A stretch of DNA of 13,731 bases from Evtepia sp. Lineage in GTDB: Bacteria > Bacillota > Clostridia > Oscillospirales > Oscillospiraceae. This document shows, piece by piece, positions 7,401-13,731 of the stretch. Numbering within the stretch: position 1 is the first letter of the stretch; each line of letters opens with the position of its first letter. A program made the position numbers and the translations under genes. Under the pieces are notes generated by a model. That model was not told the origin of the DNA, did not search any database, and worked only from the letters and a program-made list of their open reading frames with translations. The stretch covers positions 1 through 13,731 of the forward strand of contig JAHHRP010000038.1 of assembly GCA_020025735.1 (NCBI GenBank), read 5' to 3'.

Positions 7401-8324
7401 ATGAAAAAAGACCTGCTGAAACTGCTGGATCTGTCCGGCGAAGAGATTTTAGAAATTCTGGACACCGCCGACCAGCTTAAAGCCATGAAAAAAGCGGGCA
7501 TCCAGCACCCTTTTCTGGCCGGAAAAACCCTGGCCATGATTTTTGAAAAGAATTCTACACGCACCCGGGTCTCCTTTGAAACGGGAATCTACCAACTGGG
7601 CGGCAATGCCATCTACCTGTCCGACAAAGATAGCCAGATCGGCCGCAACGAGCCTGTGGAAGACACCGCCCGTGTCCTCTCCCGGTTCTGTGACGGCATC
7701 ATGATCCGCACCTTCGCCCAGGAAGAAGTGGAGACGTTGGCACAGTATGCCTCTATCCCCGTCATCAACGGCTTGACCGATTTCTGTCACCCCTGTCAAG
7801 TTCTGGCGGACCTCATGACCATTCGAGAGCATAAACACAAGCTGGAAGGTCTGAAGCTGTGTTATGTAGGTGACGGAAACAACATGGCAAACTCCCTTAT
7901 TGTAGGATGCCTCAAGTGCGGCATGAAGATCGCCATTGCCTGCCCAGCAGACTATCAGCCTGACCCAGAAATCATGGCCTTTGCCCAGCAATATCCCGGT
8001 CAGTTCCAATGCACCCCAGACATCCTTGCCGCCGCCCAGGATGCCGATGTCCTTTACACGGACGTATGGGCCTCCATGGGCCAAGAGGAAGAGTTCCACC
8101 AGCGGAAGGTCATCTTTGCGCGTTATCAGATCAACGATGCAGTCATGGCGGCGGCACATCCCGATGCCATGGTTCAGCACTGTCTGCCTGCCCATCGAGG
8201 CGAGGAGATCACCGCCGAAGTTTTTGAAGCCCATGCCGATGAAATTTTTGATGAAGCAGAAAATCGTCTCCATGCCCAAAAGGCCGTCATGTATCTGCTG
8301 ATGAAGGATGTCCCATCCTTGTAA
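7401..8324 (+). CDS. argF: Ornithine carbamoyltransferase ArgF
   Basis: Cytoplasmic enzyme that makes citrulline from ornithine and carbamoyl phosphate. The 307-residue protein is of standard length and carries the carbamoyl-phosphate-binding FEKNSTRTR motif (48-56), HPCQ (130-133), the ornithine-binding DVWASMGQE loop (221-229) and HCLPAHRGEEI (260-270). These distinguish it from aspartate carbamoyltransferase. GAAGGA and AAGGAG ribosome-site candidates lie at 7391-7396 and 7383-7388. It starts 24 bases after argD and is the last gene of the cluster, followed by a strong terminator. A catabolic ArcB role is unlikely given the biosynthetic neighbours, and no arcA or arcC is present. Confidence 0.96.
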   Translation: MKKDLLKLLDLSGEEILEILDTADQLKAMKKAGIQHPFLAGKTLAMIFEKNSTRTRVSFETGIYQLGGNAIYLSDKDSQIGRNEPVEDTARVLSRFCDGIMIRTFAQEEVETLAQYASIPVINGLTDFCHPCQVLADLMTIREHKHKLEGLKLCYVGDGNNMANSLIVGCLKCGMKIAIACPADYQPDPEIMAFAQQYPGQFQCTPDILAAAQDADVLYTDVWASMGQEEEFHQRKVIFARYQINDAVMAAAHPDAMVQHCLPAHRGEEITAEVFEAHADEIFDEAENRLHAQKAVMYLLMKDVPSL

Positions 8325-8345
8325 AAGCAAACTAACATCAATGCC

Positions 8346-8399
8346 AACGCCGCCAAAATCGGGGTATCCCTCGATTTTGGCGGCGTTTTCTTCTTTTTG
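8346..8399 (+). terminator. Intrinsic terminator of the arg cluster
   Basis: A perfect 16-bp stem pairs 8346-8361 with 8372-8387. It is extended inward by three more pairs (one G-U) to a TATC tetraloop and is followed by a T-rich run (TTTTCTTCTTTTT). It lies 22 bases after the argF stop. On the minus strand the same stem could slow transcription coming from the convergent ogt gene, although the T tract on that side is weak. Confidence 0.92.
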
Positions 8400-8573
8400 T
8401 AAAGATTGATTCCCTCGCAATGTAACTTATGCAGCAGTTCCCTTTTATCCTCATTCTATTTTGAACATAAGGCAGCGCATCAAGTCAAGCAAAAATGTTA
8501 TCATATATTTTGGACACACCTTGCCGCTATCTGACCGCATTCTCAGAAGGCCAGGAAGAACGGTACCCCAAAA
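8400..8573. other. Convergent intergenic stretch without recognised content
   Basis: These 174 bases lie between the arg terminator and the end of ogt. Short open frames run through it into ogt on the opposite strand, but they have no ribosome site or recognisable protein. No repeat, RNA or promoter was recognised. Confidence 0.5.
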
Positions 8574-9074
8574 TCACCAGGCTCTCACCCCCCGTTTTCT
8601 CATCCGCCTGGAAGAAGGAATCTCCATCAAAGCAGCCCCCTCCAGACGGAGCAGGAAGTTCTTTCGCTCTACGCCACTGGAATAGCCGCCTAAGGTCCCA
8701 TCTGCGGCAATGACCCGGTGGCAGGGAATGAGGATCGGCAAAGGATTTCTTCCGTTGGCCTGCCCTACCGCTTGAAAGGCACGGGGAGATCCCACACGGA
8801 CCGCCAGATCCCGATAGGAGATGGTCTTACCGTAAGGAATCTCACATAGACTCTGCCAGACCCGGCGCTGGAACGCCGTTCCCTCAGGGCGGAGAGGGAG
8901 AGAAAACGTCTGGCGCTGACCAGCAAAGTATTCCTCTAGCTGGCGCACAGCCTGCCGAAAGAGTGGCAGGTCATCATAGTCGCCATAGTCACCATAGACA
9001 AGGGCGATTAAAAATCCGTCTTCTGCAAACAGGGTCAGGGGGCCTAAGGGCGAGTGCATCACAGCTTGCTCCAT
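8574..9074 (-). CDS. ogt: Methylated-DNA--protein-cysteine methyltransferase Ogt
   Basis: Suicide DNA-repair protein that moves an alkyl group from O6-alkylguanine (and O4-alkylthymine) to its own cysteine. The 166-residue product has a short N-terminal domain and the full catalytic domain: GTAFQRRVW (65-73), IPYGKTISYRDLA (79-91) and the active site IPCHRV with Cys118, followed by GGYSSGVERKNFLL. The N-terminal part contains a GDYGDYD repeat coded by three 9-base near-repeats (8974-9000). The start at 9074 has only a weak GA-rich ribosome site; an internal Met6 is an alternative. It has its own probable promoter at 9156-9184 and converges on the arg terminator. It is the small Ogt/MGMT type, without an Ada regulatory domain. 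Confidence 0.94.
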   Translation of the reverse strand: MEQAVMHSPLGPLTLFAEDGFLIALVYGDYGDYDDLPLFRQAVRQLEEYFAGQRQTFSLPLRPEGTAFQRRVWQSLCEIPYGKTISYRDLAVRVGSPRAFQAVGQANGRNPLPILIPCHRVIAADGTLGGYSSGVERKNFLLRLEGAALMEIPSSRRMRKRGVRAW

Positions 9075-9096
9075 GGCTTACTCTCTTTCTTATGGA

Positions 9097-9131
9097 GGAC
9101 GCGGAGCCTTCTTCTGTCAGACCCCGCGTCC
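9097..9131 (-). repeat. Inverted repeat in the ogt leader
   Basis: GGACGCGG (9097-9104) and CCGCGTCC (9124-9131) are perfect 8-base inverted copies separated by 19 bases. They lie in the transcribed leader between the ogt promoter and its start codon. There is no T tract on the minus strand after the hairpin, so it is not a normal terminator. It may affect ogt mRNA stability or translation, or bind a dimeric protein; the function is unknown. Confidence 0.5.
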
Positions 9132-9155
9132 GTGGGCAAAGAAGATGTCAGGTTT

Positions 9156-9184
9156 ATTTTACCAAGTTTTCTCTCGAAAGTCCA
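9156..9184 (-). promoter_or_regulatory. Probable sigma-A-type promoter of ogt
   Basis: On the minus strand, TGGACT (9179-9184) is separated by exactly 17 bases from TAAAAT (9156-9161), and TGG precedes the -10 to make an extended -10. The elements overlap the last codons and the stop of the SLH protein gene. Transcription would begin near 9149, about 75 bases before the ogt start codon. Confidence 0.6.
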
Positions 9185-10139
9185 GTACTTCTATTGCAGA
9201 TTGCAACATTTCTGCCGCTTCCGCCCGCGTAATCGGGGTGGACAGCGCTCCTTCAAGTCCCTCCTTCGCCTCCAGAACACCCACAGCAGAGAGGTTAATT
9301 ACCGATTGATAAGCCCAAGTTGGTACGGCCTGCCGGGACACATCCCCTCGGTCAGCTACGTCTGAGACCCGCAGCAACCGATCCAGCATCACCGCCGCCT
9401 CTGACCGGGTGATGATCCGTTCGGGAGCAAACGTGGCTCTTGTGCCGTCTGTCGCTGTCCCTTGGATCATCCCACCGCCCAGCGCAGAGGCCACATAGGG
9501 TCTGGCCCAGGTGGCAATCCTCTCATCATCAGCAAAGCCAGTGATCTGGACCTCAGGCAGCGTGTCCATCCCCACCGTATCCATAGCCATAGCCAGGAAT
9601 TCCTCTCGGCTTACAGGAGCATCAGGCCGGAAAAACCAGGTCTCCCCCATCTTTTCTCCCACAAAGATCTCCCGCTGGGCCAATGTGATGGCCGCCTTAT
9701 GAGCAGGATTCCCTGCCATATCGGCATAGGATACCTTGGTGTGCGGCTTTTCAATCCGAATCGAAACCTCGGCCGGCTGGGAGACATTCCCCCCTCCGTC
9801 CACAGCTACATAGGTGAAGGAATCCTTCCCCGTCTTCCGCTCGTACGGCGTATACGTGAACCGGGCAGCCCCCTCTTCAGCAAACGTGATCGCTCCCCGG
9901 GCAGGATTTTTTGTCACCCGGAAGGTAAGAGGATCTCCCTGTGGGTCCACGCCAGAAAACGTGCCGCTCACAGCCACATCCCGATAGGTTGTTAAGGAAA
10001 AATTTTCCGCGATGGGAGCTTGTCCTCTATCCCCCTCTTCTTGATCAAACAGAGCCAGAGCGGGCAGCGAAAGAGCAAACGAAAGGGCGGCTAGAATCAT
10101 CAACGATCCCAGCCGCCGTGGAAAGCAAGACTGTGCCAT
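9159..10139 (-). CDS. Secreted SLH-domain protein with cadherin/Ig-like domain
   Basis: Probably a cell-wall-anchored surface protein. From the chosen start it has 326 residues: a signal peptide (about 1-29, MAQSCFPRR then a hydrophobic stretch ending SLPALA), a short linker, and a cadherin-like/bacterial Ig-type domain (about 40-130) with DPQGDPLTF, FTYTP and DSFTYVAVD. Three SLH repeats follow (about 138-188, 202-256 and 270-317), including ADDERIATWARPYVASA, ITRSEAA and ITRAEAAEML. SLH triplets usually bind secondary cell-wall polymers. The start is taken at 10139 because AGGAGGT lies 8 bases upstream (10148-10154); in-frame ATGs at 10172 and 10187 are possible. It begins shortly after the SEDS gene and is probably co-transcribed with it. 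The exact function is unknown and no enzymatic domain is visible. Confidence 0.88.
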   Translation of the reverse strand: MAQSCFPRRLGSLMILAALSFALSLPALALFDQEEGDRGQAPIAENFSLTTYRDVAVSGTFSGVDPQGDPLTFRVTKNPARGAITFAEEGAARFTYTPYERKTGKDSFTYVAVDGGGNVSQPAEVSIRIEKPHTKVSYADMAGNPAHKAAITLAQREIFVGEKMGETWFFRPDAPVSREEFLAMAMDTVGMDTLPEVQITGFADDERIATWARPYVASALGGGMIQGTATDGTRATFAPERIITRSEAAVMLDRLLRVSDVADRGDVSRQAVPTWAYQSVINLSAVGVLEAKEGLEGALSTPITRAEAAEMLQSAIEVLDFREKTW

Positions 10140-10147
10140 TGCAAATG

Positions 10148-10154
10148 ACCTCCT
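10148..10154 (-). promoter_or_regulatory. Ribosome-binding site deciding the SLH gene start
   Basis: A perfect AGGAGGT on the minus strand lies 8 bases before ATG 10139, and translation from there starts directly on a classic signal peptide. A second AGGAG sits before the in-frame ATG 10172, so the longer form with 11 extra residues cannot be excluded. Confidence 0.6.
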
Positions 10155-10194
10155 CGTTGAAGCGTTGGTCATAGTCTCTCCTCTCATTGTCAGC

Positions 10195-11322
10195 TTATCC
10201 CTCCAACCATCTGCCGCTTCCTCCCAATCTCTCCTTTTTCATGGACAGGATAAGTCCCACTGCTCCAAACGTTGTGATCAGAGAAGAGCCGCCATAACTG
10301 AAAAAAGGCAGCGTCACCCCCACCACTGGAGCAACATACAAACACATTCCCACATTCAGAATCGTTTGGGCTCCAAACATCGCCGCCACTCCTGCCGCAA
10401 CCGAAGCAAACAGAGGGTCTTGGCTCTTCCTAGCAAGCCACAGACAGCGGAACAGAATGGCACCCAACAACGCCAAGATCACTAGACACCCTAACAGGCC
10501 CAACTCTTCCCCAGCAACCGAAAAAATAAAGTCCGTGTGTCGAGCAGGCAAAGCAGAGGGGGAAAGGCTCTGTGTCTGAGTCCCCTGAAGATACCCTTGT
10601 CCTAACCCCTGCCCCGAGCCAATGGCCAACAGGCTCCGCTCTTGTTGGAATCCCTTTCCCAAAGGGTCCAGATCATGGTCCAGGACCACCAAAAAACGCA
10701 GCCGCACATACGCAGGCAGCCGGGGCCAGAGCAACACCATCCCCCCCACGCCAGCGGCTACCTCTCCCAAGAGCCAGAGAGGATGGATGCCCGCTGACCA
10801 TAACATTCCCAAGTAGATGATGCCATATACTGCCACCATGCCAATGTCACCTGACACCCCATACAACAACCCACACAGCGCCATCACATGCAGCAAAAGA
10901 GACAAAACTGCTTTGGGACGATTGCGCCCTTTTTCCGCTAATTTTGTCAGCTGGAACGCCAGCAGGAGCAGGAAGGTGAGCTTTACTACCTCCGCTGGCT
11001 GAAAATTGAACAGCCCTCCCGGCAAGGAAATCCAACTTTTGTTTCCCGTTCCATCATCGTTGCCCAATGGAATAAGCAGCAACAGCAACACAACATTCAG
11101 CACAGGCAGCAACCACCAAAACTTTTCTAGCAGCCGCCTCACATCTACTGCACTCAGAAGCAGACATAGGACTACCCCTGCTGCCAGAGCAACGCCCTGC
11201 TTAAGGACCAGGCTATGGAGATCCTGGTCATAGCGAGTCGCACTGAAGATGAGGGCCAGGCCATACAGTGCCGCTCCCAAACTGAGAAAAAATAGGGGCC
11301 GTTCCTCTCTCCCGTGCCTCAT
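10195..11322 (-). CDS. SEDS-family peptidoglycan polymerase (FtsW/RodA/SpoVE)
   Basis: Polytopic membrane protein of the SEDS family, which polymerises lipid II glycan strands during elongation, division or sporulation, normally with a class-B penicillin-binding protein. The 375-residue product has about ten hydrophobic segments. Family landmarks are NKSWISLPG (94-102), QPAEVVKL (108-115), ERSLLAIGSGQGLGQG (228-243), HTDFIFSVAGEELG (262-275), whose Asp264 matches the essential aspartate of RodA, and LPFFSYGGSS near the C terminus. An AGGAGG (11330-11335) lies 7 bases before the start. No class-B PBP, mreBCD or division gene is adjacent, so RodA, FtsW and SpoVE cannot be told apart here. Its stop lies 55 bases before the chosen SLH gene start, which suggests one operon. 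Confidence 0.9.
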   Translation of the reverse strand: MRHGREERPLFFLSLGAALYGLALIFSATRYDQDLHSLVLKQGVALAAGVVLCLLLSAVDVRRLLEKFWWLLPVLNVVLLLLLIPLGNDDGTGNKSWISLPGGLFNFQPAEVVKLTFLLLLAFQLTKLAEKGRNRPKAVLSLLLHVMALCGLLYGVSGDIGMVAVYGIIYLGMLWSAGIHPLWLLGEVAAGVGGMVLLWPRLPAYVRLRFLVVLDHDLDPLGKGFQQERSLLAIGSGQGLGQGYLQGTQTQSLSPSALPARHTDFIFSVAGEELGLLGCLVILALLGAILFRCLWLARKSQDPLFASVAAGVAAMFGAQTILNVGMCLYVAPVVGVTLPFFSYGGSSLITTFGAVGLILSMKKERLGGSGRWLEG

Positions 11323-11338
11323 GAACCTCCCTCCTTTT

Positions 11339-11358
11339 CAGGGCATGTTCTCGCCCTG
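11339..11358 (-). repeat. Small inverted repeat ahead of the SEDS gene
   Basis: CAGGGC (11339-11344) and GCCCTG (11353-11358) form a perfect 6-bp stem with an 8-base loop, directly upstream of the ribosome site of the SEDS gene. It could be a leader hairpin or a protein-binding site in the divergent intergenic region; nothing further can be said. Confidence 0.4.
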
Positions 11359-11431
11359 GCGATTCTTCTCTTATGATATCCTTTGTAAGGAATAAATTTT
11401 GTCGTAGAGGGGTGCAACCTGGACGGTTTTA

Positions 11432-11440
11432 TGGTAAAAT
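11432..11440 (+). promoter_or_regulatory. Extended -10 promoter of the tsaE-tsaB-upp operon
   Basis: TGG followed by TAAAAT (11435-11440) forms an extended -10 element. The candidate -35 (11413-11418, TGCAAC) is poor, which extended -10 promoters tolerate. Transcription would start near 11447, about 44 bases before the tsaE ATG. Confidence 0.5.
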
Positions 11441-11490
11441 AAAAAACATTACCGGGAGCTGACCGCCCCCCAGGAAAGGAACTCGTCTCC

Positions 11491-11946
11491 ATGGAACGAT
11501 ATTCAGCAAACGAAGAGGAAACCGAAGCCATCGGTTGGAAACTGGCCAGATGCCTGTCCCCCGGGGCCGTAGTCGCCTTTACCGGCGACCTTGGTGCAGG
11601 CAAGACGGCCTTTGTTCGAGGAATGGCCCGCGGTTTGGGCATCACTCAGCGGGTCACCAGCCCCACCTTTACCATCGTCAATGAATACGATGGCGGGCGC
11701 CTGCCCCTCTTCCACTTTGATATGTACCGTCTGCATACAGCCGACGATCTCTTTGACATCGGTTGGGAGGATTTCCTCCAGCGTGGTGGAATCTGTGCGG
11801 TAGAATGGAGTGAGAACGTCCGAGATGCCCTAGATGCAGACACGATCTATGTAGACATCCGACGGGGAGAGGAAGAGAACCAGCGGGTTCTCACCCTCCA
11901 TGGCCCCGGGCTGGACGCCCCAGAATGGAAGGAGGACGCCCTGTGA
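11491..11946 (+). CDS. tsaE: tRNA t6A37 threonylcarbamoyladenosine synthesis ATPase TsaE
   Basis: P-loop ATPase of the complex that places threonylcarbamoyl on A37 of ANN-decoding tRNAs. It works with TsaB and TsaD, and ATP hydrolysis resets the complex. The 151-residue protein has the Walker A motif GDLGAGKT (32-39), the conserved TSPTFTIVNEY segment, FHFDMYRL and the ICAVEWSEN block near 110. AGGAAAGGA (11472-11480) precedes the ATG by 10 bases. It overlaps tsaB by 4 bases (GTGA), which supports translational coupling. TsaD and TsaC are not in the window and must be encoded elsewhere. Confidence 0.95.
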   Translation: MERYSANEEETEAIGWKLARCLSPGAVVAFTGDLGAGKTAFVRGMARGLGITQRVTSPTFTIVNEYDGGRLPLFHFDMYRLHTADDLFDIGWEDFLQRGGICAVEWSENVRDALDADTIYVDIRRGEEENQRVLTLHGPGLDAPEWKEDAL

Positions 11947-12683
11947 AAATTTTAGCCTTGGAATCCTCCGCCACGGCAGCTTCTGTGGCCCTGTGCCAGG
12001 AGGAGACACTGATCGCGCAGACCTTTCTCCACACGGGGCTGACCCATAGCCAAACCCTGCTGCCTATGGCCCAACGTCTGCTCCAGGACTGCGGCCTGAC
12101 CCCCCGTGACCTAGATCTAATTGCTGTGGCAGCAGGTCCTGGCTCTTTTACGGGTTTGCGGATTGGCGTCGCAGCAGCCAAGGGACTGGCTTGGGCCGCG
12201 GAACTCCCCTGTGCTGGCTGCTCCACCCTGGAGTCTATGGCATGGAATGTAGCTGGTTTTTCTGGCCAGGTATGTGCGGCCATGGATGCCCGACGGCACC
12301 AGATCTACAACGCCCGATTCCAGGTGGATGGAACCCATCCCCATCGGCTGACTCCTGACCGGGCTATTGCCCTGGAGGACCTTATCACAGAGCTGAAAGG
12401 AACACAGATCCCTCAGCTGGTGATCGGAGACGGTGCTCAGTTATGCTATGAGTCTCTGACCTCAGCGGGGATTCCCGCTCTGCTTGCCCCCCCCAACCTG
12501 CGCTTGCAAAGCGCCTGGGGCGTAGCCAGGCAGGCTTTGGAACTTGCCCGGACAGGGCAAACGATCTCTGCTGCGGCCTTAGTCCCCGTCTATCACCGTC
12601 TCTCCCAGGCTGAACGGGAGCGCCTAGCCCAGGAGAACACCGCCAAAACCCCACCTCATGATGACAGTGAAGGGAGATTATAA
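11943..12683 (+). CDS. tsaB: tRNA t6A37 complex dimerization protein TsaB
   Basis: ASKHA-fold, catalytically inactive partner that binds TsaD and TsaE in the t6A complex. The 246-residue product starts KILALESSATAASVAL and carries the signature AAGPGSFTGLRIG (63-75), then a C-terminal PVYHRLSQAE segment. GTG 11943 is chosen as the start because GGAAGGAGG at 11927-11935 lies 7 bases upstream and the frame overlaps the tsaE stop by 4 bases. The in-frame ATG 11925 would bury that ribosome site in the coding region. rimI and tsaD, which often follow tsaB in Firmicutes, are absent; upp comes next after 3 bases. Confidence 0.94.
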   Translation: MKILALESSATAASVALCQEETLIAQTFLHTGLTHSQTLLPMAQRLLQDCGLTPRDLDLIAVAAGPGSFTGLRIGVAAAKGLAWAAELPCAGCSTLESMAWNVAGFSGQVCAAMDARRHQIYNARFQVDGTHPHRLTPDRAIALEDLITELKGTQIPQLVIGDGAQLCYESLTSAGIPALLAPPNLRLQSAWGVARQALELARTGQTISAAALVPVYHRLSQAERERLAQENTAKTPPHDDSEGRL

Positions 12684-12686
12684 CAA

Positions 12687-13316
12687 ATGGAAATGGTACA
12701 CGTATTGGATCACCCCCTGCTGCAGCATAAGCTGTCCATCCTGCGGGATGAGAATACAGGTGTGAAGGAATTCCGGGAAATCGTAGGCGAAGTGGCCACA
12801 CTCATGTGCTATGAAGCAACCCGAGACCTTCCTTTGCAGAATGTCCCCGTCCAGACCCCGGTGGCCCAGGCAATCACCCGGCAGATCGCGGGCAAGAAAC
12901 TGGCCATCGTTCCTGTCCTGCGGGCAGGGCTAGGTATGGTTGAGGGAATCCTCACCCTCATCCCCTCAGCAAAGGTGGGACACATCGGCCTGTTCCGGGA
13001 CCCTGAAACCTTACAGCCGGTGAAATACTACTGTAAAATGCCATCGGACATTGCTGAGCGAGATGTAATCATTCTCGATCCTATGCTGGCCACTGGCGGT
13101 TCAGCTGCTGCTGCCATTGGCTTTGTCAAGGAATATGGTGTAAAGAATATTAAACTCATGAATGTTCTCGCCGCCCCGGAAGGGATTGCTCGGGTACACC
13201 AGGAACATCCTACTGTGGAGATCTATGTAGCCGCAGTCGATGAAAAGTTGAACGAACACGGATACATTGTCCCAGGTCTGGGGGATGCTGGTGATCGCAT
13301 CTTTGGCACAAAATAA
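12687..13316 (+). CDS. upp: Uracil phosphoribosyltransferase Upp
   Basis: Pyrimidine-salvage enzyme that makes UMP and pyrophosphate from uracil and PRPP in the cytoplasm. The 209-residue product is the standard length. It shows PVLRAGLGM (76-84), the PRPP-binding loop DPMLATGGSA (131-140) and the uracil-binding C-terminal YIVPGLGDAGDR (193-204). AGGGAG (12671-12676) lies 10 bases upstream of the ATG. It starts 3 bases after the tsaB stop, so it shares that transcript, and it is followed by an intrinsic terminator. A second ATG two codons in is a minor alternative start. Confidence 0.97.
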   Translation: MEMVHVLDHPLLQHKLSILRDENTGVKEFREIVGEVATLMCYEATRDLPLQNVPVQTPVAQAITRQIAGKKLAIVPVLRAGLGMVEGILTLIPSAKVGHIGLFRDPETLQPVKYYCKMPSDIAERDVIILDPMLATGGSAAAAIGFVKEYGVKNIKLMNVLAAPEGIARVHQEHPTVEIYVAAVDEKLNEHGYIVPGLGDAGDRIFGTK

Positions 13317-13322
13317 TCGCCA

Positions 13323-13378
13323 TTTCCGTCCCTCGGTTCCGATTGCAATTGGCTCTCCGGGGGACGGAAAACTTTTTT
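13323..13378 (+). terminator. Intrinsic terminator after upp
   Basis: A perfect 10-bp stem pairs 13323-13332 with 13361-13370. The interior can form a smaller hairpin (CCGAT with ATTGG, 13339-13352). TTTTTT follows the stem at 13373-13378. It lies 7 bases after the upp stop and ends the tsaE-tsaB-upp transcript. Confidence 0.88.
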
Positions 13379-13407
13379 CAAAAACACTAAAAAGTCGAAA
13401 AAAATAC

Positions 13408-13436
13408 TTGACACATCCTCCCTCCTGTGCTATTAT
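13408..13436 (+). promoter_or_regulatory. Promoter of tRNA-Leu
   Basis: Consensus TTGACA (13408-13413) is separated by 17 bases from TATTAT (13431-13436). TGC directly before the -10 makes it extended as well, and an A-rich stretch upstream (13380-13405) may act as an UP element. This near-ideal promoter fits a highly expressed stable RNA. Transcription would start near 13443. Confidence 0.85.
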
Positions 13437-13480
13437 AAATCTCGCACTGAACGAGATAGTTTCTCGATGAGGCAAGAAAT

Positions 13481-13568
13481 GCGCGAGTGGTGGAATTGGC
13501 AGACTCGCTAGATTCAGGTTCTAGTGTGCAATACGCACGTGCGGGTTCAAGTCCCGCCTCGCGCACCA
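13481..13568 (+). tRNA. tRNA-Leu (anticodon CAG), CCA encoded
   Basis: The 88-base gene folds as a class-II tRNA. The acceptor stem pairs GCGCGAG with CTCGCGC, the discriminator is A13565, and CCA is encoded at 13566-13568. The anticodon stem pairs CTAGA (13508-13512) with TCTAG (13520-13524) around the loop TTCAGGT, which gives anticodon CAG at 13515-13517, reading CUG. A long variable arm and a T arm containing GGTTCAAGTCC are present. A small hairpin (13452-13466) in the 5' leader would be removed by RNase P. Confidence 0.96.
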
Positions 13569-13570
13569 GG

Positions 13571-13603
13571 AAAGAGATGATCTTTGGATCATCTCTTTTT
13601 TTT
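13571..13603 (+). terminator. Intrinsic terminator of the tRNA-Leu unit
   Basis: A 12-bp perfect stem (13571-13582 with 13587-13598) around a TTTG loop runs into a T tract ending at 13603. It begins 2 bases after the encoded CCA, so the tRNA is a single-gene transcription unit. Confidence 0.93.
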
Positions 13604-13625
13604 ATTTATAGCAGACAAAGGACAG

Positions 13626-13731
13626 TCATACTTTAAACAGGCGGAAAGAGAGTTTCTTGGCAAACTTCTGGAATGTGCTGATTCTGGGAGAAATCTTGAA
13701 TCTATTTGACTTCCTTGTAATAGATATATGG
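13626..13731 (-). other. Possible end of a minus-strand reading frame
   Basis: One minus-strand frame is open from the window edge to a TGA at 13626-13628, about 35 codons rich in Lys, Arg and Phe. It would converge on the tRNA terminator. An opening of this length in AT-rich DNA is not significant and no family was recognised. Confidence 0.15.

Noticed and set aside
8461..8713. Small plus-strand open frames between argF and ogt
   Set aside because: They lack ribosome sites, have low-complexity composition and mostly overlap the well-supported ogt gene.
9462..9995. 177-codon plus-strand frame inside the SLH gene
   Set aside because: It is antisense to the SLH coding sequence, which has a signal peptide, clear domains and a good ribosome site.
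13706..13731. Promoter-like TTGACT at the window end
   Set aside because: A -10 at the correct 16-18 base spacing would fall beyond the window, so it cannot be assessed.

Overview
The window is chromosomal DNA from what looks like a Gram-positive, clostridial (Firmicutes, perhaps Oscillospiraceae-like) bacterium. This is inferred from strong AGGAGG-type ribosome sites, intrinsic terminators with long U tracts, an S-layer-homology (SLH) protein, ArgJ in place of an ArgA/ArgE route, and GC-moderate genes with AT-rich intergenic regions. Genus and species cannot be assigned from the sequence alone.

Positions 1-8400 hold a nearly complete plus-strand arginine biosynthesis cluster in the order argG-argH-argC-argJ-argB-argD-argF. 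Together the products take glutamate through the acetylated intermediates to ornithine (ArgJ, B, C, D), then to citrulline (ArgF), argininosuccinate (ArgG) and arginine (ArgH). ArgJ recycles the acetyl group. ArgC is the short type-2 form. argG is preceded by a candidate pair of ARG boxes spaced 21 bp apart. A 228-base gap between argG and argH contains a possible promoter and a leader with mutually exclusive pairings. The cluster ends in a strong terminator after argF. The main anomaly is argD: it has a one-base deletion near 7040 that breaks an otherwise well conserved aminotransferase.

Positions 8574-11322 are on the minus strand. Transcription starts with a SEDS (FtsW/RodA/SpoVE) membrane glycosyltransferase, followed a few bases later by a secreted protein with a cadherin/Ig-like domain and three SLH repeats. 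Next comes ogt (O6-alkylguanine-DNA alkyltransferase), which appears to have its own promoter inside the last codons of the SLH gene.

Positions 11323-13378 return to the plus strand: tsaE-tsaB (tRNA t6A modification) and upp (uracil salvage) form a tight operon with an extended -10 promoter and a terminator. Positions 13408-13603 carry a stand-alone tRNA-Leu(CAG) unit with a near-consensus promoter, encoded CCA and its own terminator. The last 130 bases hold nothing that can be firmly assigned.

No CRISPR array, insertion sequence, phage gene or obvious new multi-gene system was seen. The points most worth following up are the argD frameshift, the argH leader, and the SEDS-SLH pair.
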